The notes under the pieces were generated by a model, which worked only from the letters and a program-made list of their open reading frames with translations, had not been told where the DNA came from and did no database searches. Position numbers and translations under genes: made by a program. Below are positions 24,199 through 33,182 of a DNA stretch of 40,078 nucleotides, piece after piece. Source of the stretch: Beijerinckiaceae bacterium (GTDB lineage Bacteria > Pseudomonadota > Alphaproteobacteria > Rhizobiales > Beijerinckiaceae); assembly GCA_018882635.1 (NCBI GenBank), contig VERN01000004.1, positions 1 through 40,078 of the forward strand, in the 5' to 3' direction. Position 1 is the stretch's first letter; the number at the start of each line of letters is the position of its first letter.

Positions 24199-25605
24199 AT
24201 GGCTCCGCGCACGCTCTATGACAAGATCTGGGACGATCACGTTGTTGACCAGCAGCCGGATGGCACCTGCCTTCTCTATATTGATCGCCATCTCGTGCAT
24301 GAGGTGACGAGCCCACAGGCGTTTGAAGGTCTGCGCGTCACGGGCCGTAAAGTGCGTGCGCCGGAAAAGACGCTCGCCGTGGTCGATCACAACGTGCCAA
24401 CTACCGATCGCAGCAAGGGCATTGAAGATCCCGAAAGCCGCACGCAGGTGGAAACGCTTGCCGAGAACGCGCGCGATTTCGGCATCGAATATTACAACGA
24501 GCTCGATAAGCGTCAGGGCATTGTTCACATCATCGGACCGGAGCAGGGCTTCACGCTGCCGGGCACGACGATTGTGTGCGGCGACAGCCATACATCGACC
24601 CATGGTGCATTCGGCGCGCTCGCGCATGGCATCGGCACGTCAGAGGTCGAGCATGTGCTGGCGACGCAAACGCTGATCCAGAAAAAAGCGAAGAACATGC
24701 GCATCACTGTCGATGGCAAATTGCCGGACGGTGTGACCGCGAAAGACATTATCCTCGCCATCATTGGTGAAATCGGCACGGCAGGTGGCACGGGCCACGT
24801 CATGGAATATGCGGGCGAAGCAATCCGCGATCTCTCCATGGAAGGCCGTATGACGATCTGCAACATGTCGATTGAAGGCGGCGCACGCGCCGGTCTTGTT
24901 GCGCCGGATGAGAAAACGTTTGCTTATCTGAAGGACCGCCCGAAAGCGCCGAAGGGCATGGCGTGGGATATGGCGGTTGATTATTGGCGCACGCTGACGA
25001 CCGATGAGGGCGCGCATTTTGATCGCGAGATCAAGCTTGATGCTGCATCATTGCCGCCGATCGTGACATGGGGCACGAGCCCAGAAGATGTCGCTTCGAT
25101 CAATGGCGTTGTGCCGCGCCCAGAAGATGCACCCAATGAACAAAAGCGCGCAGCCATTGCCCGTGCACTTGAGTATATGGGCCTGAAGGGCGGAGAGAAG
25201 ATCAAGGACATCACGATCGATCGTGTGTTCATTGGTTCATGCACCAATGGGCGCATCGAAGATCTACGCGCCGTGGCAAAGCTTGTTGCAGGCCAAAAGG
25301 TCAATGCGAATGTGAACGCGATGATCGTGCCGGGTTCGGGCCTTGTGAAATTGCAGGCGGAAGCCGAAGGTCTCGATGCAATCTTCAAGGCGGCCGGTTT
25401 TGATTGGCGTGAGCCTGGGTGCTCGATGTGCCTTGCGATGAATGCTGACAAGCTGTCGCCGGGTGAGCGTTGCGCCTCGACATCGAACCGCAATTTCGAA
25501 GGCCGTCAGGGCTTCAAGGGCCGCACGCATCTTGTCTCGCCGATTATGGCAGCGGCTGCGGCACTCGCAGGTCGCTTTGTCGATGTGCGCGAGATGAAGC
25601 ATTGA
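24199..25605 (+). CDS. leuC: 3-isopropylmalate dehydratase, large subunit
   Basis: LeuC with LeuD isomerises 2-isopropylmalate to 3-isopropylmalate in leucine synthesis. The 468-aa aconitase-family protein has [12 protein letters not shown] at the N-terminus, [26 protein letters not shown], and the 4Fe-4S ligands C348 in FIGSCTNGR and C408 and C411 in GCSMCLAMN. LeuD is not adjacent in this window. The ATG at 24199 follows GAGAGAAG. The gene has its own terminator, and the rplS terminator stands upstream, so it is probably transcribed separately. No Leu-rich leader peptide is visible in 24124-24198. Confidence 0.97.
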   Translation: MAPRTLYDKIWDDHVVDQQPDGTCLLYIDRHLVHEVTSPQAFEGLRVTGRKVRAPEKTLAVVDHNVPTTDRSKGIEDPESRTQVETLAENARDFGIEYYNELDKRQGIVHIIGPEQGFTLPGTTIVCGDSHTSTHGAFGALAHGIGTSEVEHVLATQTLIQKKAKNMRITVDGKLPDGVTAKDIILAIIGEIGTAGGTGHVMEYAGEAIRDLSMEGRMTICNMSIEGGARAGLVAPDEKTFAYLKDRPKAPKGMAWDMAVDYWRTLTTDEGAHFDREIKLDAASLPPIVTWGTSPEDVASINGVVPRPEDAPNEQKRAAIARALEYMGLKGGEKIKDITIDRVFIGSCTNGRIEDLRAVAKLVAGQKVNANVNAMIVPGSGLVKLQAEAEGLDAIFKAAGFDWREPGCSMCLAMNADKLSPGERCASTSNRNFEGRQGFKGRTHLVSPIMAAAAALAGRFVDVREMKH

Positions 25606-25632
25606 GCGGTGGCGTCTCTTTAGCCTAGGATC

Positions 25633-25658
25633 AAAGCCCCGCTCAGCGGGGCTTTTTC
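25633..25658 (+). terminator. Rho-independent terminator after leuC
   Basis: AAAGCCCCGC (25633-25642), loop TCA, GCGGGGCTTT (25646-25655), continuing into T. A ten-base stem 27 bases after the leuC stop. Confidence 0.9.
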
Positions 25659-25682
25659 TTGTGTGCCTGTCGGGAGGGGATG

Positions 25683-25913
25683 ATGGCTGAACGCGAAACA
25701 CCCGAAGACATCCAAAAACGTGCGGCGCGCGAGAGCGAAACGTTCCTCGGCTCCTCGATGCAACGCGCGGCCGATCATCTCAGTGGCGCGGATGCACCAG
25801 AGAATGATCCGATTGAAAAATGGGGCCGCCGCATTGGTCGCACGCTTGGGGTGATCGTTGCGATCTATCTCGCCTTTCAGCTTTATGTTCTGCTCTCGGG
25901 ATCGCGCGGATGA
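25683..25913 (+). CDS. Small single-helix membrane protein
   Basis: From the ATG at 25683 (GGGAGGGG upstream) the frame encodes 76 residues: a polar, charged N-terminal half (MAERETPEDIQKRAARESE) and one membrane helix near residues 58-74 (RTLGVIVAIYLAFQLYVLL). I recognise no family. The stop overlaps the ATG of the metallopeptidase gene as ATGA, so the two are coupled and the small protein may tether or modulate the peptidase, an inference from linkage only. An ATG at 25680 directly precedes the chosen start. Confidence 0.7.
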   Translation: MAERETPEDIQKRAARESETFLGSSMQRAADHLSGADAPENDPIEKWGRRIGRTLGVIVAIYLAFQLYVLLSGSRG

Positions 25914-26320
25914 ATCTTGATTGGCGGCGTGCCATCTCGCCTTCCTTGGCTGAGTTTGAAGATATCGCGCATCAGGCGTTTGAGGCATTGCCGAAGCGCT
26001 TTCGTGATCTTTGCGATGGGGTGATCATTCGTATCGAAGATTTTCCGGATGATGAAACGCTAACGATCATGGAAGCGGAGAGCCCGTTTGATTTGCTCGG
26101 CCTTTTCACAGGCACGGGCCTTGCCCACGCGGCCGCCAATTTCGAGACCGGGCAATTCCCCAATATGGTGTTTCTCTATCGGCGCCCCATTCTCGATTAT
26201 TGGGCTGAGCATGAGGAAACATTAGGTCATGTAATTATGCATGTGCTGGTGCATGAGATCGGCCATCATTTCGGGCTTTCCGACGAAGATATGGAAGCGA
26301 TCGAACGCGATGTGAATTGA
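25910..26320 (+). CDS. Zincin-like metallopeptidase (DUF1025 family)
   Basis: The 136-aa protein carries a zinc-protease motif HEIGHHFGLSD at residues 115-125, that is H115-E-x-x-H119-x-x-G-x-x-D125, at the very C-terminus, with a preceding helix LGHVIMHVLVH. The N-terminal two thirds (FEDIAHQAFEALPKRFRDL, GVIIRIEDFPDDETL) match the small acidic minimal metallopeptidases of this family. It has no signal peptide, so it is cytoplasmic. Substrates are unknown. Coupled to the small membrane protein upstream. Confidence 0.9.
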   Translation: MNLDWRRAISPSLAEFEDIAHQAFEALPKRFRDLCDGVIIRIEDFPDDETLTIMEAESPFDLLGLFTGTGLAHAAANFETGQFPNMVFLYRRPILDYWAEHEETLGHVIMHVLVHEIGHHFGLSDEDMEAIERDVN

Positions 26321-26381
26321 TTGCGCGCCTGACGATCCCGTGATTAGTTTCCGGTCAAGCCGATATAAAAGGAAACGGTTC

Positions 26382-27305
26382 ATGGTTGCTGCTCGTCCCT
26401 ATCGTGGTGTCTTTCCCGTCGTTCCCACTATTTTTCATGATGATGGGTCGCTCGACCTTGAAGGGCAGAAGCGCGCGATCGATTTCATGATCGATGCAGG
26501 ATCGAACGGCCTGTGTATTCTCGCCAATTATTCCGAACAATTCGTCCTGAGCGATGCCGAGCGCGAGATTCTCACCGATGTGGCGCTCAAGCATGTGGCG
26601 GGCCGCGTGCCCGTGATCGTCACCACGACGCATTATTCAGCGGCGATCTGCGTCGACCGTTGCCGTAAGGCCGAGGCGCTAGGCGCTGCGATGGTGATGA
26701 TCATGCCGCCCTATCACGGCGCGACGATCCGCGTGGGTGAGGCGGGCATCTATGAATTCTTCAAGACAGTCTCCGATGCCATTACGATCCCAATTATGAT
26801 TCAGGATGCGCCGGTGAGCGGTACGCCTCTGTCGGGAGAGTTCCTTGCTCGCATGGCCAAGGAGATCACTAACGTCTCCTATTTCAAGATCGAGACAGCC
26901 GGGGCGGCTGCCAAACTGCGCGCGCTGATCGCGGCGGGCGGGCCGGGCGTCGAAGGCCCATGGGATGGTGAGGAAGGCATCACGCTGATGGCCGATCTCG
27001 ATGCGGGTGCAACAGGCTCGATGACGGGCGGCGGCTATCCGGATGGGTTCCGGCAGATCCTCGATCCATGGTTCGCTGGCGACCGCGCCAAAGCGCGCGC
27101 CGCTTATGCGCATTGGCTCCCCCTGATCAATTGGGAGAACCGGCAATGCGGGCTCGCGGCCGCAAAAATCCTCATGCGCGAAGGCGGCATTATCGGGTCT
27201 GACCGGTTGCGCCTGCCGCAGCGACCTGTCGATTCAGAGGCGCGTCAGGGCCTTCTCGAACTCGCCCGCGAGCGCGATGTGGTGGCGCTGCGCTGGGCGC
27301 GATAA
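26382..27305 (+). CDS. Dihydrodipicolinate synthase-family lyase/dehydratase
   Basis: The 307-aa TIM barrel belongs to the DapA/NanA superfamily, with the Schiff-base lysine K169 in VSYFKIETAG and the N-terminal FPVVPTIFHDDGSLDLEGQ. The DapA tyrosine of YNVPGRT is replaced by IQDAPVSGT, and GLCILANYSEQFVLSDAE resembles 2-keto-3-deoxy-L-arabinonate dehydratases more than lysine-pathway DapA. I would call it a family member acting on a 2-keto acid sugar, substrate unproven. The ATG at 26382 follows AAAAGGAAA; no sugar genes are adjacent. Confidence 0.85.
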   Translation: MVAARPYRGVFPVVPTIFHDDGSLDLEGQKRAIDFMIDAGSNGLCILANYSEQFVLSDAEREILTDVALKHVAGRVPVIVTTTHYSAAICVDRCRKAEALGAAMVMIMPPYHGATIRVGEAGIYEFFKTVSDAITIPIMIQDAPVSGTPLSGEFLARMAKEITNVSYFKIETAGAAAKLRALIAAGGPGVEGPWDGEEGITLMADLDAGATGSMTGGGYPDGFRQILDPWFAGDRAKARAAYAHWLPLINWENRQCGLAAAKILMREGGIIGSDRLRLPQRPVDSEARQGLLELARERDVVALRWAR

Positions 27306-27331
27306 GCCCTTTTCTGAGGCCTAAACCGCGC

Positions 27332-27360
27332 TTGCCAAGGGCCATGAAACGCCTTATCCA
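27332..27360 (+). promoter_or_regulatory. Possible promoter of tRNA-Ala
   Basis: TTGCCA (27332-27337) and TATCCA (27355-27360) are separated by 17 bases and lie about 45 bases before the tRNA, a plausible sigma-70 promoter with partial matches. Confidence 0.38.
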
Positions 27361-27406
27361 AGCGCCACTTCCACCCGCCTTGGAGCGTTTTTCTGGGGCG
27401 GGGAGC

Positions 27407-27483
<77 letters not shown>

Positions 27484-27623
27484 ATCTTCACGCCATCATT
27501 TTTGAAGTTTGGACGGGTGGCACAAACCTGTTTGGTTTTATTCAACGCTCTCGCAATCCGCTGTCACGGCCCGCCATAACAAACGATGTCGCTCCATCGC
27601 ATAAAATTGGTTATTCATTCGCC

Positions 27624-28337
27624 ATGAGCCATTCAGCCCTCGTTCTTTTCTCCGGCGGACAGGATTCTGCCACGTGTCTCGCTTGGGCGCTTCAGCGTTA
27701 TGATCGGGTGGAGACAATTGGCTTCGATTATGGGCAGAAGCACCGTGTCGAATTGGATTGTCGCATGACGGCGCTTGCCGCGCTGCGCGCCGCGTTTCCG
27801 GATTGGTCGAAAAAACTCGGCGACGATCATTTGATCGCGCTTCCCGTCATTGGCGAGATCAGCGAGACGGCGTTGACGCGCGATGTTGCCATTCAGATGC
27901 AGGCCAATGGCTTGCCCAATACATTCGTGCCGGGGCGCAATCTTCTTTTTCTCACAGTCGCTTCGATGGTCGCTTATCGCATCGGTGCAAAATTCATTGT
28001 GACAGGTGTCTGTGAAACTGATTTTTCCGGTTATCCCGATTGTCGTGATGACACGATCAAGGCGCTGCAAGTCGCGCTCAATCTCGGCATGGAAACGCGG
28101 CTCGTTCTCGAGACGCCTTTGATGTGGATCAACAAGGCGCAGACATGGGCGATGGCGGATGAAATGGGAGGATCGAAACTCGTCGATCTCATCGTTGAAG
28201 AAACCCATACTTGCTACCAAGGCGACCGCGCCCACCGGCATGCATGGGGTTATGGTTGTGGTGTCTGCCCTGCCTGTGATTTGCGGCACAAGGGTTTTGA
28301 GGCGTTTGCCGCTGGGCGCGCTTCAGGTTTGGGTTGA
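27624..28337 (+). CDS. queC: 7-cyano-7-deazaguanine synthase
   Basis: QueC converts 7-carboxy-7-deazaguanine to preQ0 with ATP and ammonia, a step to queuosine in tRNA. The 237-aa protein has the PP-loop SGGQDSATC at residues 10-18, [21 protein letters not shown], and the zinc site C197, C212, C215, C218 (GCGVCPAC). No other que gene and no preQ1 riboswitch is evident in 27483-27623. Its last 15 bases overlap the convergent TAXI gene. Confidence 0.96.
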   Translation: MSHSALVLFSGGQDSATCLAWALQRYDRVETIGFDYGQKHRVELDCRMTALAALRAAFPDWSKKLGDDHLIALPVIGEISETALTRDVAIQMQANGLPNTFVPGRNLLFLTVASMVAYRIGAKFIVTGVCETDFSGYPDCRDDTIKALQVALNLGMETRLVLETPLMWINKAQTWAMADEMGGSKLVDLIVEETHTCYQGDRAHRHAWGYGCGVCPACDLRHKGFEAFAAGRASGLG

Positions 28338-29630
28338 TCGCGCAAGCGTCGCGCGTTGGGCGGCAATCTGCTGACGCATCTCATTCAGCGTTAATTGCAT
28401 TGTTTGTGCATCATCGAGATCGTCGGGATGGCTCGCGCGTAAAGTTAACCCGCGTTTTACCAGCGCGTTCAGTTCCGCTTCCGCTGCATCGGGGTTAAAA
28501 TTCGGATCAGTGGCGACGGTCTGCATTAAATTGGAGAGATCCGCGAGATCAGTCGCGCGATGCTTGTGACGGCGGAAATAGCCAATTGTGCCCGCGCCAA
28601 TCGATGCCAGCACTGAACCCAGCATCGCAACGAGATAGAACACATCTTCGAAGCGGTCGAACCAGCTTTCCTCATCATCATTGAAATAGGCGGCAGCGCC
28701 GGGGTGCAGCGGCAGATAGGGCGATTTATCATCCGTATCGGGCGCGATGATTTCCTGCGCACCGGGCATCAATGTGCCGAGGCGATTCTTGCTGAGGATC
28801 AACAAGCGCGCAAGTTCCCCCGCAACCGTGTCGAGCATCGTGTCCTTGGCAATCAGACGCCATGTCAAAGCGAGTGTGGTTGCATCATCATCCGGCACGC
28901 TCGTTGCGCCACCAAAAGAACCCTTTGGCACATCGATCGTTTCCATGGCCGGATGGGCTTTGACGAAACCTGCGGCATCGTCAATCGCAACAAAGACCGG
29001 TGGTTTGTCACGCGGGGCGGCGCGGCGCATCGCCGCGAGCGCTGTCACAATCGGGCCGGTGCCAATCGGCCCAATGCCGAACACCGCATCGACCTTTTTG
29101 CTTTTGATGGGATCAGTGAGATCTGAGGGCGCAATCGTCGTGCGCATCACCTTCTTCGGTTCAACGCCGCTATAGGTTAGCAGCATGTTGAACAATTGCT
29201 CGTTCAAATGGGAGCCGGGTAGCAGCGCCACATGCTTGCCTTCCAAATCCGCAAAACCTGAGATTGACGAACCATGCGGCACGAGAAGACCAACGGCATC
29301 CCGGCGCAGAATGACGATGACAAGTCCGTTCGACGGCGGTGTCACGTCTGAGCGCATGATCGCGAGATCGGCCCGGCCATCCTGCAAAGCAAGCGCGCTT
29401 GCCTCACTGTCAACGGTGCCGAGATAGTTGAAACGAATGCGCGGTTCTTCCGGCTTGAACGCCTCATTTAGCGCTGACACAAAGCGCTGGCCATAACCCT
29501 GCGCGGGGCCTGCGGCGACGGTGAGTGTGTAGCGCGCCGAAAGCAACCAGAAGGCGAGCAGACTGACGATCACCGATGCGACCAATCCGGCCGTGCCGAA
29601 CACGATCATTCGCCAATGTCTCAGTCGCAT
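28323..29630 (-). CDS. TAXI-family (TRAP-type) solute-binding protein, membrane anchored
   Basis: The 435-aa protein has an N-terminal membrane helix (about residues 8-32) that looks uncleaved, a periplasmic binding domain of the TAXI type ([56 protein letters not shown]), a second membrane helix near residues 331-350 and a cytoplasmic tail of about 80 residues ending in a likely coiled coil ([19 protein letters not shown]). TAXI proteins normally feed a DctM/QM permease; none is in the window. The two anchors and tail suggest a sensor or a permanently membrane-bound receptor. Confidence 0.88.
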   Translation of the reverse strand: MRLRHWRMIVFGTAGLVASVIVSLLAFWLLSARYTLTVAAGPAQGYGQRFVSALNEAFKPEEPRIRFNYLGTVDSEASALALQDGRADLAIMRSDVTPPSNGLVIVILRRDAVGLLVPHGSSISGFADLEGKHVALLPGSHLNEQLFNMLLTYSGVEPKKVMRTTIAPSDLTDPIKSKKVDAVFGIGPIGTGPIVTALAAMRRAAPRDKPPVFVAIDDAAGFVKAHPAMETIDVPKGSFGGATSVPDDDATTLALTWRLIAKDTMLDTVAGELARLLILSKNRLGTLMPGAQEIIAPDTDDKSPYLPLHPGAAAYFNDDEESWFDRFEDVFYLVAMLGSVLASIGAGTIGYFRRHKHRATDLADLSNLMQTVATDPNFNPDAAEAELNALVKRGLTLRASHPDDLDDAQTMQLTLNEMRQQIAAQRATLARSTQT

Positions 29631-29686
29631 CTGTTTGCCCCCGTTTTAAGCGAGTATGAACAGAAGCAGCGTAAGCGCAACTGGAC

Positions 29687-30730
29687 TCAGCGGATGGGTG
29701 GCCAAGGATGACGCTGACCATTCGGATCATCGATCGTCCATGATCCGTTATCTGGCTTTGCATAGGCTGGGCCGACCGGAACTTTGCCAAAGCCTTCGGG
29801 AATATCGAGGACGTAAGTCGGCTGGGCGAGGCCTGACAGGCGATAGCGCAGCGCGCGCATTAAAGCCTGCCCTTCATCAATCGTCGTCCGCAGATGCGCG
29901 GTGCCGGGCGCATAATCACCCTGATGCAAATAATAGGGTTTGACGCGGTTTTCGACCATGGTGCGGAACAGGCTATCGAGCGTTGCTGCATCATCATTCA
30001 CGCCGCGCAGGAGAACCGTTTGCCCAATGAGCGGCAGGCCAGCATCGGCCAAGCGCGCAATTGCGGCGCGGCCTTGTGCGGAAAATTCGCGCGGATGGTT
30101 GGTGTGGATCGAAATCCAAACCGCTTTGCCCGTGGCTCTGAGGGCGTCGACGAGTTCAGCGGTTACACGGTCAGGTTCCACCAGCGGGACGCGCGTGTGC
30201 CAGCGTATCACTTTGACGTGGTCAATCGCAGTCAGGCGATCGGTGATGTCCCGCATGCGCCTTGGCGACAAAATGAAGGGGTCACCACCGGTGAGGATGA
30301 TCTCCCAGAGTGCGGGTGTTCGCGCGATGTAATCGAATGCCGCTTCAAGCTTGTCACCGGATAGAAATTCGCCACCCGGTCCGACCGTCTCGCGGCGAAA
30401 ACAGAAGCGGCAATAGACAGGGCAGGCATGGACGATCTTGAGTAACGCACGGTCAGGATAACGATGGACAATGCCTTCGACGGGGCTGTGCTTTTCATCG
30501 CCAATCGGATCGGCGGTTTCGCCGTCTGTTTCAATCAGTTCTCGTGCATCGGGCACGAATTGTCGGGCAATCGGATCATGCGGATCGGAGGGATCCATCA
30601 GCTCTGCCATGGCGGGCGTGATCGCAACCGAATAACGCTGAGCCACAGCATCAAGCGCCATCTTGTGTTCGGGCGTCACGAGTTGGGCGCTGATCAATTC
30701 ATCCGTGCTACGCAGCGTGCGATTGATCAT
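29687..30730 (-). CDS. epmB: EF-P beta-lysylation enzyme (lysine 2,3-aminomutase family)
   Basis: The 347-aa radical-SAM enzyme has the CX3CX2C cluster motif ACPVYCRFCF with C103, C107 and C110, then ILTGGDPFILSPRRM and HTRVPLVEPDRVT, as in lysine 2,3-aminomutases. The length and the lack of the extra C-terminal domain of KamA fit EpmB, which makes (R)-beta-lysine for EF-P. Its ATG overlaps the epmA stop as ATGA and efp is divergent next door, which supports this over a lysine-fermentation role. A longer frame upstream is not family-like. Confidence 0.92.
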   Translation of the reverse strand: MINRTLRSTDELISAQLVTPEHKMALDAVAQRYSVAITPAMAELMDPSDPHDPIARQFVPDARELIETDGETADPIGDEKHSPVEGIVHRYPDRALLKIVHACPVYCRFCFRRETVGPGGEFLSGDKLEAAFDYIARTPALWEIILTGGDPFILSPRRMRDITDRLTAIDHVKVIRWHTRVPLVEPDRVTAELVDALRATGKAVWISIHTNHPREFSAQGRAAIARLADAGLPLIGQTVLLRGVNDDAATLDSLFRTMVENRVKPYYLHQGDYAPGTAHLRTTIDEGQALMRALRYRLSGLAQPTYVLDIPEGFGKVPVGPAYAKPDNGSWTIDDPNGQRHPWPPIR

Positions 30731-31779
30731 GCGATAGGCTCCGCCACAGGAAGCCATAACACATCTTCAATAGCGCGCGCGCCGGTCGCGAGCATGACAA
30801 GGCGATCAAAGCCGAGGGCGACGCCGCTGGCCTCGGGCATATGATCAAGCGCAGCTAGAAAATCTTCATCGAGCGGATAGCGCTCGCCATAGACACGCTG
30901 CTTCTCATCCATCTCCGCGATGAACCGACGGCGCTGTTCCTGCGCGTCAGTCAATTCGCCAAAGCCATTGGCGAGTTCGACGCCGCAGGCATAGAGCTCG
31001 AAACGTTCAGAGACACGCGGATCGGTCGCGCGACGGGCGAGCGCCGCTTCGCAAGCGGGATATTCGTAAAGAATGGTCGGGCGGCCGATGCCGAGATGGG
31101 GTTCGATCTTCTCGACGAGCACGCGGCTGAAAATGTCCGCCCAGACATCATCCTCCGCGATCCTGATGCCAGCACGTGTGGCGGCTTCTGCGAGGGCCGC
31201 GCGGTCGGGCACGCCATCGGGTGTTGTGGCCAGAAGATCAATCTTAGCAAACCGGTCAAAAGCCTCAGCGAGGGTCAGGCGTTCGGCTTCTGCGAAGGGG
31301 TCACAATCCTGTCCGCGCCAGCGCAGCCTGTCTGTTCCTGCGGCTTCGGCCGCCAATTGCAGGATGGTGAGGCTATCGGCGATGACCGTGTCATAGGGTT
31401 CGCCGGCCCGATACCATTCCAGCATGGTGAATTCGGGATGGTGCAGTGGACCCCGCTCATTGTTGCGGAAGACGCGGGCAAAGGTGAAGAGGCGTGTGGC
31501 ACCGGCGGCCAGAAGCTTCTTGCAGGCGAATTCTGGCGAAGTGTGCAGATAGAGCGGGCTTGCACGGCCGTCTGGGGCCCTCTGGGTTGTCTCAAAGGCG
31601 TGCAGATGCGCCTCATTGCCGGGCGAGACCTGCAGGATCGGCGTTTCAACCTCGATGAAGCCGTCATCGGCCAGCCAACCACGCAGGGCTGAGCCAATCC
31701 GGGCACGCGCCGCCAAAGCGGGCAGGCGATCAGCCAGCCTTTCGGGCGTCCAAGCGGGGGAGGTTGGGTTCGGGCTCAT
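30727..31779 (-). CDS. epmA: EF-P lysine aminoacylase (GenX/PoxA)
   Basis: EpmA is a truncated class-II lysyl-tRNA synthetase that attaches beta-lysine to the conserved EF-P lysine rather than to tRNA. The 350-aa protein lacks the tRNA anticodon-binding domain and has motif 2 FRNNERGPLHHPEFTMLEWY, the ELYACGVELANGFGELTD segment and motif 3 GVALGFDRLVML. The ATG at 31779 gives the usual start; the frame is open upstream to 31923. It is divergent from efp across about 155 bases. Confidence 0.95.
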   Translation of the reverse strand: MSPNPTSPAWTPERLADRLPALAARARIGSALRGWLADDGFIEVETPILQVSPGNEAHLHAFETTQRAPDGRASPLYLHTSPEFACKKLLAAGATRLFTFARVFRNNERGPLHHPEFTMLEWYRAGEPYDTVIADSLTILQLAAEAAGTDRLRWRGQDCDPFAEAERLTLAEAFDRFAKIDLLATTPDGVPDRAALAEAATRAGIRIAEDDVWADIFSRVLVEKIEPHLGIGRPTILYEYPACEAALARRATDPRVSERFELYACGVELANGFGELTDAQEQRRRFIAEMDEKQRVYGERYPLDEDFLAALDHMPEASGVALGFDRLVMLATGARAIEDVLWLPVAEPIA

Positions 31780-31934
31780 CAGGACTAGTATTTGGAGCGG
31801 TTTTTTGCCAGAAGACCGTCGGCGTCGCAGGGGCGCTTTCCAATCATTCCGGGTGCGCGCCGCTCTTCCCTCATAAAGCGGCGTCCGGCAAGTGTTTTGC
31901 CGCCGTCTAGGGCCCGCAGACAAGGATCACAAGC

Positions 31935-32501
31935 GTGAAAGTCATCGCTTCCTCGCTCCGCAAGGGCAATATCGTCGAGCAGGATGGCCATCTCTACGTC
32001 ATTCTCTCGGCCGAAAACATCCATCCCGGCAAGGGCACGCCCGTCACACAGCTCGACATGCGCCGCATCTCGGACGGGGTGAAGGTGTCGGAGCGGTACC
32101 GCACGACCGAACAGGTCGAGCGCGCCTTCGTTGAGGATCGCGATTACAACTATCTCTATCAGGATGGTGATGGCTATCATTTCATGAATGGCGAAACCTT
32201 TGAGCAGGTCGCCGTGCCGGAAGATATCGTTGGCGATTACGCGCCCTATCTTCAGGAAAACATGAAATGCGTGCTCAGCATGTATAATGGCGTGCCGGTG
32301 GCGATTGAATTGCCACAGCGCGTGACGCTTGAAATCGTCGATACGGAACCGACTGTGAAGGGTCAGACCGCATCCTCGTCCTACAAGCCTGCGATGCTGT
32401 CGAATGGGGTGCGCACCATGGTGCCGCCGCATATTGCAGCTGGCACGCGCGTCATCATCATGACGGAAGACGGCTCTTACGTCGAACGCGCCAAGGATTG
32501 A
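31935..32501 (+). CDS. efp: Elongation factor P
   Basis: EF-P enters the ribosomal E site and relieves stalling at polyproline stretches. The 188-aa protein has the three beta-barrel domains; the modified lysine is K33 in the loop HPGKGTP, equivalent to E. coli K34. The end carries [18 protein letters not shown]. The start is a GTG at 31935 with AAGGA upstream. The modification genes epmA and epmB are immediately divergent, so factor and modifiers can be controlled from one intergenic region. Confidence 0.97.
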   Translation: MKVIASSLRKGNIVEQDGHLYVILSAENIHPGKGTPVTQLDMRRISDGVKVSERYRTTEQVERAFVEDRDYNYLYQDGDGYHFMNGETFEQVAVPEDIVGDYAPYLQENMKCVLSMYNGVPVAIELPQRVTLEIVDTEPTVKGQTASSSYKPAMLSNGVRTMVPPHIAAGTRVIIMTEDGSYVERAKD

Positions 32502-32512
32502 TCGATTATCAT

Positions 32513-32540
32513 CCGGCGCGTGTGTCACGCGCCGGGCTTT
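32513..32540 (+). terminator. Hairpin after efp, likely terminator or processing site
   Basis: CCGGCGCGTG (32513-32522), loop TGT, CACGCGCCGG (32526-32535), then GCTTT. A ten-base stem 11 bases after the efp stop, with only a short T-run, so termination may be partial. Confidence 0.6.
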
Positions 32541-32555
32541 CATCTGGAGCTTTTC

Positions 32556-32846
32556 ATGCGCGCTGTGCTCGACGTCGTTCTTCTCGCCTTGCAGCTTTAC
32601 ACCTGGGTTGTCATCATTCAGGCGGTGTTGAGCTGGTTGATTGCGTTCAACGTCGTAAATATGCGCAATGATATGGTTCGTGCGATTGCCAACGGTCTTT
32701 ATCAGCTGACCGAACCTGTCCTGCGGCCGATCCGTAACGTGTTGCCGAATCTTGGCGGCATTGATGTGTCGCCGGTCATTCTTCTGCTGGGCATCTTCTT
32801 CCTCGAGAATGTGATCGTCCGTTACATTTATCCGGCGGTGTTCTGA
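32556..32846 (+). CDS. YggT family membrane protein
   Basis: The 96-aa protein has two membrane helices (about residues 5-28 and 70-92) and the family signature QAVLSWLIAFNVVN, then LTEPVLRPIRNVLPNLGGIDVSPVILLL. YggT proteins of plants and bacteria are linked to membrane organisation and osmotic tolerance; mechanism unknown. The ATG at 32556 follows GGAGC. The DUF167 gene follows after ten bases, the usual yggT-yggU pairing. Confidence 0.92.
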   Translation: MRAVLDVVLLALQLYTWVVIIQAVLSWLIAFNVVNMRNDMVRAIANGLYQLTEPVLRPIRNVLPNLGGIDVSPVILLLGIFFLENVIVRYIYPAVF

Positions 32847-32855
32847 GCTGGGTCG

Positions 32856-33182
32856 ATGAGCGCGGCTTGGCGTGAACGGGGCGATGGTCTTGCGATCTTT
32901 GTTCGCCTCACGCCGAAAGGCGGCCGCGACAGTATCGATGGCATTGAAACGCTCAGCGATGGGCGCGCTGTTATCAAAGCGCGTGTGCGCGCGGCACCGG
33001 AAGACAATAAAGCCAATCAAGCGCTGATTGCCTTGTTCGCCAAGGCGCTGGGGTGTTCTCAATCATTGGTCGATCTTGAAACGGGAGCGACATCGCGGTT
33101 GAAGACGCTCGGCGTGCAAGGTGATTGCGCCGCGCTCGTTCAACGCCTCAGCACCTTATGCGCAGGGAAAACCCGGACATGA
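32856..33182 (+). CDS. DUF167 (YggU) family protein
   Basis: The 108-aa protein has the DUF167 pattern [39 protein letters not shown] and [16 protein letters not shown]. It is a small soluble protein of unknown role. Its stop overlaps the ATG of folD as ATGA. It typically travels with yggT, as here. Confidence 0.9.
   Translation: MSAAWRERGDGLAIFVRLTPKGGRDSIDGIETLSDGRAVIKARVRAAPEDNKANQALIALFAKALGCSQSLVDLETGATSRLKTLGVQGDCAALVQRLSTLCAGKTRT

Noticed and set aside
31785-33062. Long minus-strand open frame of 425 codons opposite efp, yggT and DUF167.
   Set aside because: It lies antisense to three clearly conserved genes, is rich in His and Arg in the way reverse-frame GC-rich DNA is, and shows no family motif.
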